A DNA stretch of 64,000 nucleotides from Nelumbo lutea (taxonomy: Eukaryota > Streptophyta > Magnoliopsida > Proteales > Nelumbonaceae), in the NCBI GenBank assembly GCA_022828595.1, contig JAKGHH010000004.1:55950422-56014421 (forward strand), written 5' to 3'. The notes under the pieces were generated by a model, which was not told the origin of the DNA, made no database searches, and worked only from the letters and a program-made list of their open reading frames with translations. Below, in pieces: positions 34,601 to 47,700 of the stretch. The position numbers and the translations under genes were made by a program. The first letter of the stretch is position 1, and each line of letters opens with the position of its first letter.

Positions 34601-36861
34601 ACAAATAATAATAAGAGAAATTGTCTAAAACTCACCATGAGTTTTCCGCATTTCTCTTAAACTTGCCGCAACTTTTCAAAATGTCTAAAACTCATCATGT
34701 CATTAACTTGACGCTAAACAAACTAACGATTGTTAATATATTACCATTTTAACCTTCATAGAAAAATATAAAATATATACAAAATAAATTAACAGGTGTT
34801 AATATATTACCATTTTAATATTTAGACATGAAAAAAAATGAGGAAAAAAGTTCAAAAAAATATTTTCAAAACTCACTTGTTATTGAGATGACATACTTGT
34901 GATCGAGGTGAATGCTGTAGTGATTTTTAGTGCCGATGACATGCTTGTGATTGAACTTGTGCAAATAGTTCGTGACAAAGTTAACTTTGCAATGAAGCAG
35001 TTCCAGGTCTTACCAGTGAAATAATCAAATTACAAATACGAAAAATACTATAATTGTATATACATTAGCAGTTTAATTTGCAGAATGTGAGTATTTAAGG
35101 GAAAATATATTAAAATTTGGTTTCATAATACTGATTACACTTGAGCTTTTAAACAGATAACGAAAAAATCAATTCTGTTCAAGCTGTAACCAAAGAGTCT
35201 TACCTAACTAAATGCCTTGTTGAAAAATCACAAGGATTTCTAACTCAACTTACTTCCCATATCTGCATAGTTTTACCATCAATAAGAAGATCAACAATAT
35301 AAACAGAAGGGAAAAAGAAGAAGAATATAAGTAGGAAAGATTAAACAAAAGAGAATTTTAGTATGGAGAACCTACTCCAACAATAAAAGTTTTGACTTCT
35401 CCCAACTCTGGAAGAAGGACAAATCGCAGAACCGAAACCATTACAACAAAGTGAGACTATTTTTTCCTTTTTTTTTATAAGAAATACAGTTTTTTCCTTA
35501 AATACTATAATTCTGCAAAATTGTAAATGCATATATATATATATATATAATATTTTGGCTATTTATAATTGATTATTTCACATGTAGAACCAGGAATTGG
35601 TCCTAACTATTTGTAAAATGATTTATACAAAAACATAAAAAACTATTAGCAGAATCTATCTTTTATCATGGGTCATGGAATGGAGGGAGATGACACATGG
35701 TTGGGCCAGCCGCTGCAATATGATTGAGTTGGTTGAGAGAACAGCAGGAGAGATCCAGTCTGCAATATGATTGTGGGGCATTTTTTTCCATTTTAACTTA
35801 TCCAAGTCTAAAAACGATATCGTTTATCTACATGAGAAAATCAATTTTGTCGTAGGTCCCAAATGTTTCTGAGACCAACTTTCTCCTTCAAGATCGTAAA
35901 AAACGAACGAACGGGCCCAAGTAACAAATTGCTTAAATTAGTGAACTAAAAGGTCTCAATAATAAACCCAATCTACCCTTAAATAGTAGCACTAAAAGCA
36001 ATATTAAGGTCAATTGACACAGTAGCCAGAACCAATATGATCTCAGATCTTAAGTCCATGGTCTATGATTGTTTTGGGCCATGCAATTACGTACCATCAG
36101 GATTAGCAGTTCAGAATTCTCCTTGCAGTGCAACAGAAAACCTCTCCATCATGGCGATTATACACAAAATTCATGTCAAAGATCTGTCCTACAACCTTCC
36201 ACTTTGGGCTGATGATGTGGACACCACCGGACGGAGACCATCAATCTCACCTCGCTCCACTTTTGATTAGGCCAGGCCCACTGGCACTGCAAACGAGGAC
36301 ATGGCCCCCCTAAGCAGGCCTCAAAGCGTCCTTGACTTTTTCAATGACTGAAATGCCCTCAAAGAAGACAGTCTCACAATTCACAAAGGAGGAGGTTAGA
36401 TGAGTCTTTTGATGGGTCGAGTGGGTTTTGTGTCGAGAGATGCCCCACGTAAAGATACCACATCTTGGCCCAATTAGGGCCTTCTAGGAATCCATAGAAA
36501 GAGAGGTAGGAAATATTATTCAAGTGGGTATTGAATTGTGGAGATGAAAAACTTTGTTGGTATTGTTGAATTTGAGAAAGGTTGATAGACCGGTAGCCTT
36601 TGCTTGTTAGGTTGAATCAGACAGGACAAGACATGAAAGAAGAGGGCCAAGTGCAATCAACTCTGAATTGGTACTTGTAATGTCAATGATGAAATCCTGT
36701 TGGCTAGTAGAACACATAATTTGATTGTAAATGCATGCATATCAACAGTTTCCGATGATTCCACATTATTCCTTCCTACAAATCTCAACATATTTTAGTC
36801 AAATTTGAAGATTAATAACTAACCTAAAATTCTTTCCTCTTTATCGATTTCTACAGTTTTA
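34601..36861. other. Spacer, no gene seen
   Basis: AT-rich to 35900 with a (TA)n run at 35530-35549, then more balanced composition. The region 36030-36310 is locally richer in GC and has open frames on the plus strand, but none resembles a known protein. Confidence 0.5.
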
Positions 36862-37306
36862 GGACTTGTTTGGTTCATAGGAATAGGGGTCTGAATTAGA
36901 ATGGGTTATTTCGATTCCAACTGTTTGGTTGGATAGAATTGGAATCCCATTTCCATTTTTGCTGGAATGGCATTCCCCTATTTGAGGGAATGACCATTCC
37001 CTGCCTTTCCCTTGGGAATGGAATTCCATTCCTGCTGATTTTAATTCCCATTCCCATTTCTCAAACTAACTGACTGTCGGTTTGATTTGCAATTCAAACA
37101 AAAATGGGAATGAAAATTGAAATCAGCAGGAATGAGGTTTTATTCCCAAGAAAGAGGCAGAGAATGGTCATTCCCTCAAATGGAGGATTTCTATTCCAGC
37201 AAGAATGGAAATGGAATTCCGATTATATCTAACCAAACAATTGAAATCGAAATAGCCCATACCGATTCCAATTCCAGACCCCTATTCCTGCGAATCAAAG
37301 ATGGCC
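36862..37306. mobile_element. Foldback MITE, Tourist/Harbinger-like
   Basis: 445 bp that is a near-complete inverted repeat: the left arm GGAATAGGGGTCTGAAT and the right arm ATTCCAGACCCCTATTCC pair, and matching continues inward through CATTCCC/GGGAATG blocks to the centre near 37085. The outer ends (GGACTTGTTTGGTTC...) fit the GGNCTTGTTTGGTT style of plant Tourist elements. Candidate 3-bp duplication TTA (36859-36861) against TGA (37307-37309). No coding capacity. Confidence 0.75.
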
Positions 37307-38441
37307 TGAAACCAATAGCAAGCTTAATCCCACCGGTAAAGTGTTCTCACAAGATTCTCAAAGCAAAAAGATTTGTAATGGAACAGTTCTTTAGATTCCG
37401 TCTAGTGTCTATCACATTCAGCCACTACGCTCGATAATGACTTGTCAAGTGCTTTGATAAGCATTGTTCGGGCTTTGGGTGTTTTTGAGTCCAAAAGAGA
37501 CTAGTGTCTGTATATCCCTAGATATCCCAATTCCTAACCACAGTTGCCTCTTTACTTTTCTTGATTCCTCATCCCTCCAGTTTTACCAAAAACTTTAGCT
37601 TTTGTGGGCCTCTAAAGGTTTTTAATTTGCATCAACCCAAGAGTATTTCAAACCACACACACAAAAAAAAAAAAAAAAACCTCATCTCAACTCCATAAAG
37701 GAAAGTTTCAATTTAGAGGTTTCTACAACCAAAGTTAATTTTTCTCCCAAGCTATGTAATTTCAAGTTTCAAACAGGTAAAAGAATCCAACCCTATCTTG
37801 AAAAAATATGCAAAGCAAATATCTTTGTAAAAGTGATTGTTTGAATGGATCCCAACTTTGGTAACAGACCTGAGTCTGAACTGATAACTTCACATGTCCA
37901 CCAAGGTGGTGATTCCCTTGACAGTGATGCTTACATTGCATCTCTCTCTCTCTCACATACACACAAACAAATGGGATATCCACAACCACAAGAGAAAAAA
38001 CAGGGGTGTTAGTGAATGACCATTCAGTAATGGTGATCTACTTGGGAATTTTTTTTTTTAGCTTTTCTGTGAGAATTTTGACTATGCTTCATTTTTTCTT
38101 TAGCAATGTCTGACTGCAATTACCCTTTGTTTACTTGGTATTTAATTTACCCCTCCCCTCCCCCCCCCCCCCCCACCCCTCTCTCTCTCTCCCATGCATA
38201 TCCATGTCCTAAAGCTTATTATTGAACTGATCCATAATTAATCTTTTTGTCTTTGCAGCTCTCCTATTTAAGAGAAAGAGAGAGGTATAACTTTTGCATA
38301 ATTTGTTTTTAAGCCAACTTTTGCATAATTCACTATTCCAAGTTGATACCCACATACATGAGCTTCATTTTTACCTGTCATATATATAATATATCTCACT
38401 AGAATAGACTCCAAAATGTACCATTTCTCCTTTGGTTTACA
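37307..38441. other. Intergenic region and 3' flank of the protease gene
   Basis: Contains A-runs (37665-37679), a CT run (37940-37953), a poly-C tract (38160-38174) and a CT run (38178-38192). No gene seen. The first ~200 bp beside 38441 should be the 3' UTR of the minus-strand gene. Confidence 0.5.
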
Positions 38442-39893
38442 TTAACAAGTGCTGGGCCCAAAACCCACAAGCCCATTTGCTACATCAAATGATATCCGGA
38501 TCCCCTCTTGTTGTATGTTCCCAATGATGGAAAGCCCTGTTGAAGAAGGTGCAAAGGCAAAACAGAAGGTGCCCACTTCATCCACCGGAATCAGAAAGTT
38601 CCTGGCCGGAAGAGTCAGGATCGGCCCACCAGAGAAGTAAAACGAAACTGTTGGCACTCGCACTATCTCGAACCCCAAAAGATTGTAACATGTGTCAAAT
38701 ATTGACACTCCAGGGGCTCTTGGGAGGCCTGCAGTGCCAGAAATGAATGTGTCCCGCAATGCCTGGTAAGCTGGCCCCGGCAGCCTAGTCACTGCTGTCC
38801 CTGTGTCCAAGACAACGCCTCCATCTCCATATTCCGAGAGGCGGAACACATCCTCAGCCTCAGGCAATGACACCGGGACGCCGCCCACTCCTAGACCAGC
38901 AAGCCCAACATAATAGAAGCTTGGGGCCCGTGGGTTTCGAAGTAGTGGAACCCATGCTGCACCACTCACCGGCATTGCTCCAAGGCCGAAGACCAACGAC
39001 CCATATGAGCCTGAGCCTGTACCACGGCTCACTAGGCAATAGCCAAATGCACCGCCCGTCTGGCCTCCCAGCTGCCCAACGAATGACATTGAGCCGCCCC
39101 CAAGGCCCAACAGCCCTGCGGCACCCACGAACATGCCGCGGTTCCTGTGGCCACACCCGATTGCTACGTTCCGCACCACTGTGCGTCCAAACGTTAGCGT
39201 CTCCAGCGCAAGGGTCCCTTTTGTGTATGACCCATCGCCATATGACACTTCATAGCGGCAGCGTCCGGCACGGCACCCGGCGTTCTCAAGCAGGCCGCAG
39301 ACAGTGGAGCTGCAAGCAACACCGGCGAAGGTGGTCGAGTCTGCCGGGTCAAACACTGGATCCAATTGGCGATAACACTGGTTACAGGGCTGGCATTGCA
39401 CCCATACTATGTCACTCCCTGAATCAATCACCATGTATTGATTCCTTGGAGGACTCCCAACTCCTATCCGTACAAAATATTCTCCACTGCCCTGGTCCAC
39501 GCCTGAAACTACCTCTGACGCAAAATCCTCCACCCCATAATTCACTCCACCACCACCACCACCACTCAGGCGGCGGGTAAGGCTGGCGACCCTTCTGACA
39601 TCTCTTTTGATGCGTTCACTGAGATGGTGGCGATGATTGGAGAAATTTCCCAGAGAGATCATGTCTCTGTGAACTAACTTCAACTTCCACCTTCCCTCAT
39701 CCTCATCTCCGTTGTTACTTTCCGACAACTCTTGAAAGCTTTTTATCTCGGAAGGCCGGATTCTTGTAGCTACCATTGTTTCATGGACATTCAGGTACTG
39801 AAAATCAACACCCTGCCCGGTGAAGACAGCATAGGTGGTGGTTGCACCATCTAACAGCACTACAACCATGACTAGAGCTTTCATGGTTTCCAT
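38442..39893 (-). CDS. ASPG2: Aspartic protease, ASPG2/nepenthesin type
   Basis: Secreted pepsin-family (A1) endopeptidase, 483 aa in one exon. Residues 1 to ~22 form a hydrophobic signal peptide. A propeptide follows (about 23-135; LKLVHRDMIS at 71-80 is typical of plant members). The mature enzyme starts near GSGEYFVRIGVGSPP. Catalytic Asp157 lies in DSGS and Asp363 in DTGT; the flap Tyr is in SYGDGS (217-222). The Cys-rich nepenthesin insert (Cys167, 170, 173, 194, 199, 207, 212) is complete. The C-terminus GFGPSTC is typical of the ASPG2 group. The Arabidopsis relative has been linked to guard cells and drought responses. No lesions; length is normal for the family. The gene is GC-rich against AT-rich surroundings. 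The start is the first ATG, ahead of the signal peptide. Confidence 0.95.
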   Translation of the reverse strand: METMKALVMVVVLLDGATTTYAVFTGQGVDFQYLNVHETMVATRIRPSEIKSFQELSESNNGDEDEGRWKLKLVHRDMISLGNFSNHRHHLSERIKRDVRRVASLTRRLSGGGGGGVNYGVEDFASEVVSGVDQGSGEYFVRIGVGSPPRNQYMVIDSGSDIVWVQCQPCNQCYRQLDPVFDPADSTTFAGVACSSTVCGLLENAGCRAGRCRYEVSYGDGSYTKGTLALETLTFGRTVVRNVAIGCGHRNRGMFVGAAGLLGLGGGSMSFVGQLGGQTGGAFGYCLVSRGTGSGSYGSLVFGLGAMPVSGAAWVPLLRNPRAPSFYYVGLAGLGVGGVPVSLPEAEDVFRLSEYGDGGVVLDTGTAVTRLPGPAYQALRDTFISGTAGLPRAPGVSIFDTCYNLLGFEIVRVPTVSFYFSGGPILTLPARNFLIPVDEVGTFCFAFAPSSTGLSIIGNIQQEGIRISFDVANGLVGFGPSTC

Positions 39894-42768
39894 AGCTCTT
39901 TCTCTTCTTTTGGCCTTGCTAGCACTTGTCTTTCCAGAGGATGCGAGCTGATTTATTTTGGGGGGGGGGGGGGCCGGGAGGGAAGTAATTGAGTGATGGG
40001 TTCTTGATTGATTGAGGGAAAGTGTTTGTTTAGAGTGGTTTATCTTTTTACTTTTTTTTTTCGTTTTTCAATTTCCATTCCTTTTTCTACTTCCTTTTCT
40101 CTCTCCAGGATCTGTAATTAAAACTCTTGGTATGCTTCGTTGGTACAGATTAGTCTCTCACATTGCCATTGACTCCTCAAGTTGTTTGGAGATTCAAAGA
40201 CTGAAGGGAATTTATATATTGTATATGGTGTTACAAATATAATTAAACCATTTATTTTTACACCCCTGTAGCCTCACATATTTACTAAAACCTATCCTCA
40301 TAGTTTGTTTATTATTAGAATATCCTTCTGATAATTGTCACATGGATCTCTGAAAATGTTAAACGTATGGATCCAGGGTCTTTTATTCTGAAAATACCCA
40401 CAATAGTTCTGAATATCCTTTCCACTCATTTTGAGAGGTTGCATGCATGACCATTCCTAGACAAATTACAAATGGTTCATAGTGTGTGTTTTAACAATAT
40501 GTAAACCCTAGGGTAAGTTTTAGTAAATAGGTAAAGCCATAGGGGTTTTTAAGTAAATAACCCTATAATTAAAATTAACCAAATACAGTTTTTGGTTTAC
40601 CTTTCCATTCAAGACGTTCTTTTTCATTTCAAGTATTTTTTTAAGATGAGACTTCTAGTTCTATAGAGATTGAGGTGTTAGAAAAAGAAATGTTTTCTTT
40701 TAATCAAACCAAAAGAGTATCTTTTCTTAGGCTACTTGTTAATTTGCTTTACAAGTAGGCTTACGTGGTTTACCTACAATATGCATGCATATGTGCATGC
40801 AGGCGATGCATATAGATGATAATATGGGTTGCCATCTTTGGGTGAATTTCATCAGCAAACATCTCTTGCTACCTGGTAAAACTAGTTAAGCCATTATTTT
40901 TTTTTTTTTCAGCTGGGAATTGCTCTAGACTGAAAAAAAAAATGAAGCTATCAACTGCGAAAAGCATTCAAGAGAATCTAATAAATGGTGGGTAATAGCA
41001 CTTACGAGGATTTAAAAAGTGAGGACATGACTAAAGCCACATGACTAATACAGAAGTCTAGAACTAGTAGTGGTTGTAGTAGTAGTAGTAATAAGAACTA
41101 AGTAGTGGGTGAAGGTAGGCGTGATGCGTGACACAAGTGATGTGAAATCAGAATCATGTTTTGAAATCAAATTTTGAAATTTCGATACGTATCGGGGGTT
41201 TTTCTATATGTCCTTTCAGGAGGTAGACAGGTTTAAAAAAACTAAAAAAAAAAAGGAGAAATGAGCCTCAATATAAACATATCAGCCATAGATATTTTGA
41301 ACCTTCTTTAAAACAAGCAAAATTATGCTAATTAAAGGTCCAGAGAAGGTGTTTTGTTTTTGGATAACACAATTACTGCCACTGAGGTGGATAACCAAGC
41401 ATTGGATGAAACCCATCAAATTAAGGCCAACAAAAAACTAAAACTGGAATAAGTTTGACTGTCAAAAACAAACAAACATTGCAGAGAGAGATGTCATTAC
41501 CATCCTCCTAGTCAGGTTAGATATCTTGAACGAGTCAGGATGAAAGAGTGTTGGAACATATTTTATTTTGTTGGGAGGAGATCCCAATTCATCTTGAATT
41601 TTCACTTTATTTATCATTTTTTTTCTGTTACTAATTTAATGTAAAAAGTCATAAACATCTACCTATTCAAAACTGCAGAGTTTAGCTAGTCAAATAAATT
41701 TCAGAGAAGTAATGGTGCAGGCATGTGCCATAGGGGTGTGCACCCCCGTTTCTTTGTATGCAATATGCATCATCAAACATTATAATAGGTTAAGTATAAT
41801 ATGTGGGCGGATTATCTTAAACAAAGCTATGTTTCTTTTTTATTTATGCCATCAAAAGCCATGTTCTTAAAATAAATAGTACCACCTTTTTCTCTTAATG
41901 AGTGGAAAGATTAGTTAAAAAGTTAAAATTGCCAGATCTTATTTATAAGCTTGTTAGTGACTGCTACTTCCTTTGGTTAGAATGATCCATTGCATTCTTA
42001 AGTAATTGTGATTAGAAAGTCTGCTAAATGTTAATCAAACTTTATATAATTGGGTATAGATAGATAGAGATAGAGAGAGAGAAAGAGAAGGTGTCTTCAA
42101 ACAGTGGCATTCATGGATAGATTCTTATCTAAATATACCATGAACCCCAAAGGATAATCCTCATTATTCCATCTACTAATTGTTTTCTAACTAGACTAAC
42201 ATGGTTTTCTGATGCTTACTTACTAAAAGTCTTCATAAATCAAGTGTGGTCAATGGTTAGAATCATAAAATCAGACCATTATTGCAAAAGTGGCCCTTAA
42301 TTGAGCTCAATCAAAAGGGTTTCTTAATTTTCCACTAATCTTTTGATAATTAATTTAAACACAAACGTTTTTATGTCCCAATCCGTGGTATGCCTTTACT
42401 AATTCCACTTCATCATGTCCACAGGAAATGCTACATCATTCCACAATGGGTGGTTTCAAGTTTCAACTTTGAAAGAAATAAATATTTCGGGGCGTGATGG
42501 GAAGCGAAAACAAAATCAAAATATAATACAAGGTGTCCAAATGATAGTGTTAGTGGACGTAAATACGACAAGACCAACCAAAGAAAATGGAGTAGAAAAT
42601 TAAGAGAGACCACGCAGTGGGTATGTCACGAAGTAAAAGAAATTAGAATTGGGAGTGTATGAGATATGCATCACTTACCAATAATTGATGAATTATTAAC
42701 ATATAAAGTAGCACCTGTTTAAATAATAGCAGTAGCAACAATCACAATACCAATAATTATACTATAAA

Positions 42769-42816
<48 letters not shown>

Positions 42817-44480
42817 GGGCTTGTCTTTCCAAAGACCGTTGGAGGGTCAATTTTGGACTGATAGTCCTTTTTGTTTTTTTTCTTTTAGTTTCCCCTTACT
42901 CTTTTGTTTTTCTTTGGCTTCAAAAGAGAACTGCAAGCCTGAAAAAGCCAGCTCCCATTTGCTATATTCTCAGTCTCAGCTGCTTAATTGCCTAAGCTGT
43001 ATATGAGCAAGTCAAGAGACAACAAATCTATCACCAGGCCATGCTTTATTGCCTAAGCTGCATACCTATTAACACATTTTAAGAAAACAGTTGGTTATTG
43101 TAGTTTGTAATTTTATAAATATTTACAATAATTATATTGGTTTCCTAAGAATACACATGAATATCTTTGTTATTTTATCAATTTTCAACATGCGGCATTT
43201 TTTCCTGGTAATCTATAATTAACATCAATTATCAGTGTATGTATTTTTGTATTTATATATTCATTTATAATCAATCTAAGACCTAAATTTACAGTTATTA
43301 ATGTGACTCTTGAAACTTATTACCCTATGCATGCATATCCTTACTTTGAACTTTGTTCAAACGAGTCAGTTGTGAAATTTGGGTTCGTCAATCTGAATCC
43401 AAACCCAACCAGAGAAAAAACACCAACTTTGGCGTAGGATTCTCTGTTTGCTAACTTTAGAGTAGGATTGGATTAAGATTTTAAGATATCAAGTTAGGTT
43501 AGGGTTGATGCCTTGGCGACTGAACCCAGCCTGAGTTAGTCTCTTAGTGACATTGTATTATACAGTAGATAGGTTACAACTAGAACCCAAACTGACTAAC
43601 CTGGTTTCATGATTGGGTATGGTTACTGTCAAGAATTGTGGGTTGAAGATTAGGTCAGGTTAGTCATAAGGTTTAAGGTTTTCAGATATCATATTGGATT
43701 AGGACTGATTATGACCACGTCCATATCCAACACAGGTATAGATAGATCATGGTAGTCTCTTTCACTAATTAGCCTTCCCCTGTTTTTTATTTCCTTCTTT
43801 TTTTTTTCATGATTGAAGCGTTTTAGGCTTTTAGCTCACTTTTATGAATGAATGCTATCGGGATTCTGCCATATTCACTTGTTAAGCTTGATTGATCAAT
43901 GTTGAATGGTGGTACTTGTTTCTTCGGCTCTCTGCATTCTCCAGAAGAAAATTAACATTTAAATAATAAAAGGTACCAGCATAAGAACGGCTTTTCCAAT
44001 AATCAAGAATATCTGGGGGACCAAATATTCCTAGGTTGACTCTATCCAAATGAACCAGACAATAATCACCAAAAAACGATAGAAAAAAAAAAAAAAAGGT
44101 AAACAAGAATAAGCAAGAATAAACAGCCAATAAATATGAAGCTTTTGTTTTTAAGTTGGTCCTCCGATGTATGAAATGAACTTGAATGCAATATTGGAAT
44201 TTGCTTAGCCATCCTCAGTGTAAATTTATCAGCTCATTAGTATATAGGCTGAAACTAGTTCCATGAAGTTAGCTTGACCATGCATCGTTTTGGGTTTTCT
44301 CGCTTTTAAACTTTGTATCGAGGGAGAAATTCCCATGTAACAATATACTTTTGAATCTTCTTTTCAGAAATGTGGTATGGCCATATCCCACATTATTTAC
44401 ATCTTTTGCTAAACAAAATACAACTTCCGTAGCTAATCAGTAAACAGCAGCCATCTGAAATACTAAAGGTTCCACATGAT
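39894..44480. other. Intergenic region between protease and methyltransferase genes
   Basis: The first ~350 bp is the promoter and 5' leader of the protease gene: a CT/AG-rich leader, a poly-G tract (39960-39973) 66 bp before the ATG, and a TATATAAAT-like string on the minus strand near 40212 as a weak TATA candidate. The rest is AT-rich with (TAG)n (about 41082-41099), GATA/GA (about 42058-42088) and CT (42772-42813) microsatellites. No further gene was seen. Confidence 0.5.
42772..42813. repeat. (CT)n microsatellite
   Basis: About 21 uninterrupted CT dinucleotides. Confidence 0.95.
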
Positions 44481-44722
44481 TTAATGGGTAAAAACATGTG
44501 ATTCATCAATATTCATAATAAAGAAACTCGCAATAAAATGATGGATCATGGCTCCACTGTGAAACTTGCTATCAAATAAGTGTAAAGCCAAAATCCCAAG
44601 TATCCGCTTCCAAAACTGTAATCCAGGAACCTGGATGCCAAACACCAACCTTTCTAGCCAAGAAAGACACAAGCAGGCTTACTATTGTGAGGGTTGCACC
44701 AAACCAGGGAAAATTCAACTGG

Positions 44723-44765
44723 TCACCGCATAACTGACTCTTTTACAAATGATCGACCTCCTGAA
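44723..44765 (-). CDS. PRMT6: PRMT6 last coding exon
   Basis: 43 nt coding (A)SGGRSFVKESVMR and TGA stop (44723-44725). Acceptor CACAG. The end matches the conserved C-terminus of plant PRMT6. The 3' UTR should continue below 44723; I found no clear AATAAA on the minus strand to mark its end. Confidence 0.92.
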
Positions 44766-47700
44766 CTGTGATAGCAAAGTCCAAGGTGTTAAACAATGTT
44801 AGATATGTAAAATACAGTGTGCAATGCTTTGAGTTCAGGGAGAATAAGGCTTACGCATATTCAAGATGAATATTCAAGAACCGTGGGTTTTCCTTGCTCT
44901 GTGACAGTGTTATAGAGCCTTCAATGACTTGATCTTGCTTCACCTCTATCGGGTCATAAAAGTATATCAAGGTCTGCAAAAAATTCATTTTTGAGTTAGT
45001 AAAGGACATGCTCATTTGATCATTCAATATCTTGCATTATGGAGTTTCCTGACTTTTTTTTTTCTTTTAGGCTTCATTTGTTTGTGATGCAAACACCATA
45101 GTACAAACCTGGTTCAACCATGCACTGGTGTGCAAATGTTGTGTTCATTATAGGAGCAGATATGGGTACATTTTCCCACCCATTTGTTTTGATGAGAGCA
45201 ATAATAACACAAATTAAAAATATAAAATATCAATAGAAAAAGGTTTGCAAGTTGTTAATTTGTCCATGCCCATCAGACAGTTTGTATCCACATTTTGGAT
45301 AAAAACACGATTTCAAACCCCATTTGCATTCTTTTCTCAAGGAATTTTTGTATTTCTAGCAAGATGCAAACCTAGAGAGGAATACATATTTCCACCAGTT
45401 CAGTGTTTGCATTGGAAACAAACGCACCCTCAAGAATTTCTTTTGACTAAGAGTGACGTGTGTAAGAAAAATGTACACAATAAGCAAGACTTCTCCATTC
45501 AAGAGATAGAAATAGTAAACATGTAAAAAAAAGCTTCCAGAGACTTGTGTCATAAGATATACCTACATAAAGAAAGCTTTGAGAAAGAAGGGAAAGACTT
45601 GAGAACCTGATGACTATGGAATTGGAATGCTTTCTATTTAGCTTCCTCTGGTTGTTCATTGCAAGTGTTTTACCTCCACAGTTTGTCATATTGTCTCTTT
45701 CTTCAATAAAAATTTGTTTTATTCAGCTAGCTAGGGATGATGCAACTTCAAAGAAAAGAAAACCTAAACTTTTTGAGTCAGTAGCTCTAGAAGATCCATA
45801 ATCTCATCAGGCATAGCTCTCCTTTCTTGAATACCCTTGCATCCATAGATGGAGATTATCTTCTTTGCTCACCCCCCAACCACCTGCCTTATGTGGAAAC
45901 TATTCCCACGCACAAAACCCTAGTCACCTTGATGGTGGGACTCAACCTTAAGGGGAGTCTTCCATCTTTTGGGACTGCAATAATTTGAGGGATCCATGAA
46001 ATTTGCTTTGATTTCTACACTGCACCATATATCTCCTTTCCATTCGCATTTCACATGATACCCAGTCCTTGAAAAGTCGAGGTGTTGCTTAGGCACCCAC
46101 CTAAGCAATAAGGTGCTTTTGGAGGGTCGCCTTTCCCAAACACCTACATATTTATACATAAGACACACAACAGAATATTTTTATATTTTTATTTTATGTT
46201 ATTAATAGTAGCACAATAGATAAAAACTAAATTATTCACATTGTGGGTTTATAGTACTAATATTATTATTCTTATACCACTTTCATTTTCATATTTGTTT
46301 GGTTCAATCAACACATAAGTGTTTATTTTCTTACTAAACACAGCCTTAGAAAAGCTCACTAATGTCAACTTTATACCAATCAAAGCACGGAAGAAAAAAG
46401 ATAAACAGCAATCATAGGGCAGGTTTGTCGGTTAATCAAAAACCATCGACTCCCCAAGAAACTTATAAATTTTTACCTAATAAAATTATGAATGAATAAG
46501 TACTGAAATACCTTTAGAGAGGGGCCAGAGAGAAACAAAGGAAATATAACTATTGTGCACATAGGGTGTTGTTGGGATCTACTGAGATAATTACAAGTAC
46601 TGATGAATTGACACTAGCAATTCTTTAGAGGATGATATTGCAATAGGGTTGTTGGTTGTGGCACTAGAAGGGGTGAAGGACTAAATCAAATATTCTTGAA
46701 GGTCACAGTTCGAGAACTAGGGGAGGATGTGGTAGAAGTAGCCATGGACCTTGGAAGAGAACCTACTGTGAGTTGGAAAGAAACATGGTTAATTTTTGTT
46801 ATGATCTTTACCAACCTTCTACTTGGGCAAATCATGAAATGGATTTTGAAGATCATGGAGACAGTTCCACTCTGTATGGTAATCCATCACCATCAACAAT
46901 GACAAGTTTTACAGAGAAGAAAGTAATCATCTCATGTGAAGAATATTAACAATTCCTTTGATCATCCAATCACAACAATAGTAACAGTGATTTAAAAACC
47001 GATATGAAAATGGAACTACTTGTCCATCTAGGTGTTGGATCAGTGTTGCAATCATTCAGGTTAAATAGGTTAACTCGTGACATTATAAATAAAAAAAAAT
47101 TATAAAGATAAAATACACAAAGAATATACAAAAAAATTAAAAAAACCGAGCATGTCTCTATATTATATATTCATCATATTAATCAAAATGTGTGTGATAC
47201 ATTTTTGAGGTGTGCAGTCCATTCTGACTTTTACGGTTTTTTCCTGTTAAAGAGGTGTGCAGTCCATTCTGCCTAGAATTCAGGCTTTCAGCTGGGAAAT
47301 GCATCATGAAAGTATTAGCATGGTGGATATCATTCAAAGGAGACCTAATTGGTGTCTATCTCGTAATTAGTGTGTTCTTTGTAGTGCAAGTGAAGAAACA
47401 AGCTATCATTTATTAATCTCCTGTTCAATTGTTGCTGGTATTTGGGAATAGTTTCTTTCTCTTTCTGGATGTTGATGGGTTCCTCCATATTGTATGACAA
47501 TTATTTTCTCCAACAACAATGACGCAAAGTAGAAGGGGAAGAGCAATGTGGAGGTATACAAGGGTAGCAATCTTGTGGAAAATTTGGGAGGAGAGGGTAG
47601 CAATACTTGGAGAAAGACATTATAACAGAGTGTACCTGTTGCCAATGGGTTGGAGGGTCTTCAGGAGCGGTAGACAAAACAAGTGCTTCATCAGATTTTG

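Noticed and set aside
36037..36270. 77-codon frame in a locally GC-richer stretch
   Set aside because: No similarity to any family I know, no splice or promoter context, and an overlapping frame of equal length exists.
38867..39580. 237-codon open frame on the plus strand opposite the protease gene
   Set aside because: It is a shadow frame caused by the GC-rich protease gene; the antisense product resembles nothing known, while the minus-strand product is a complete enzyme.
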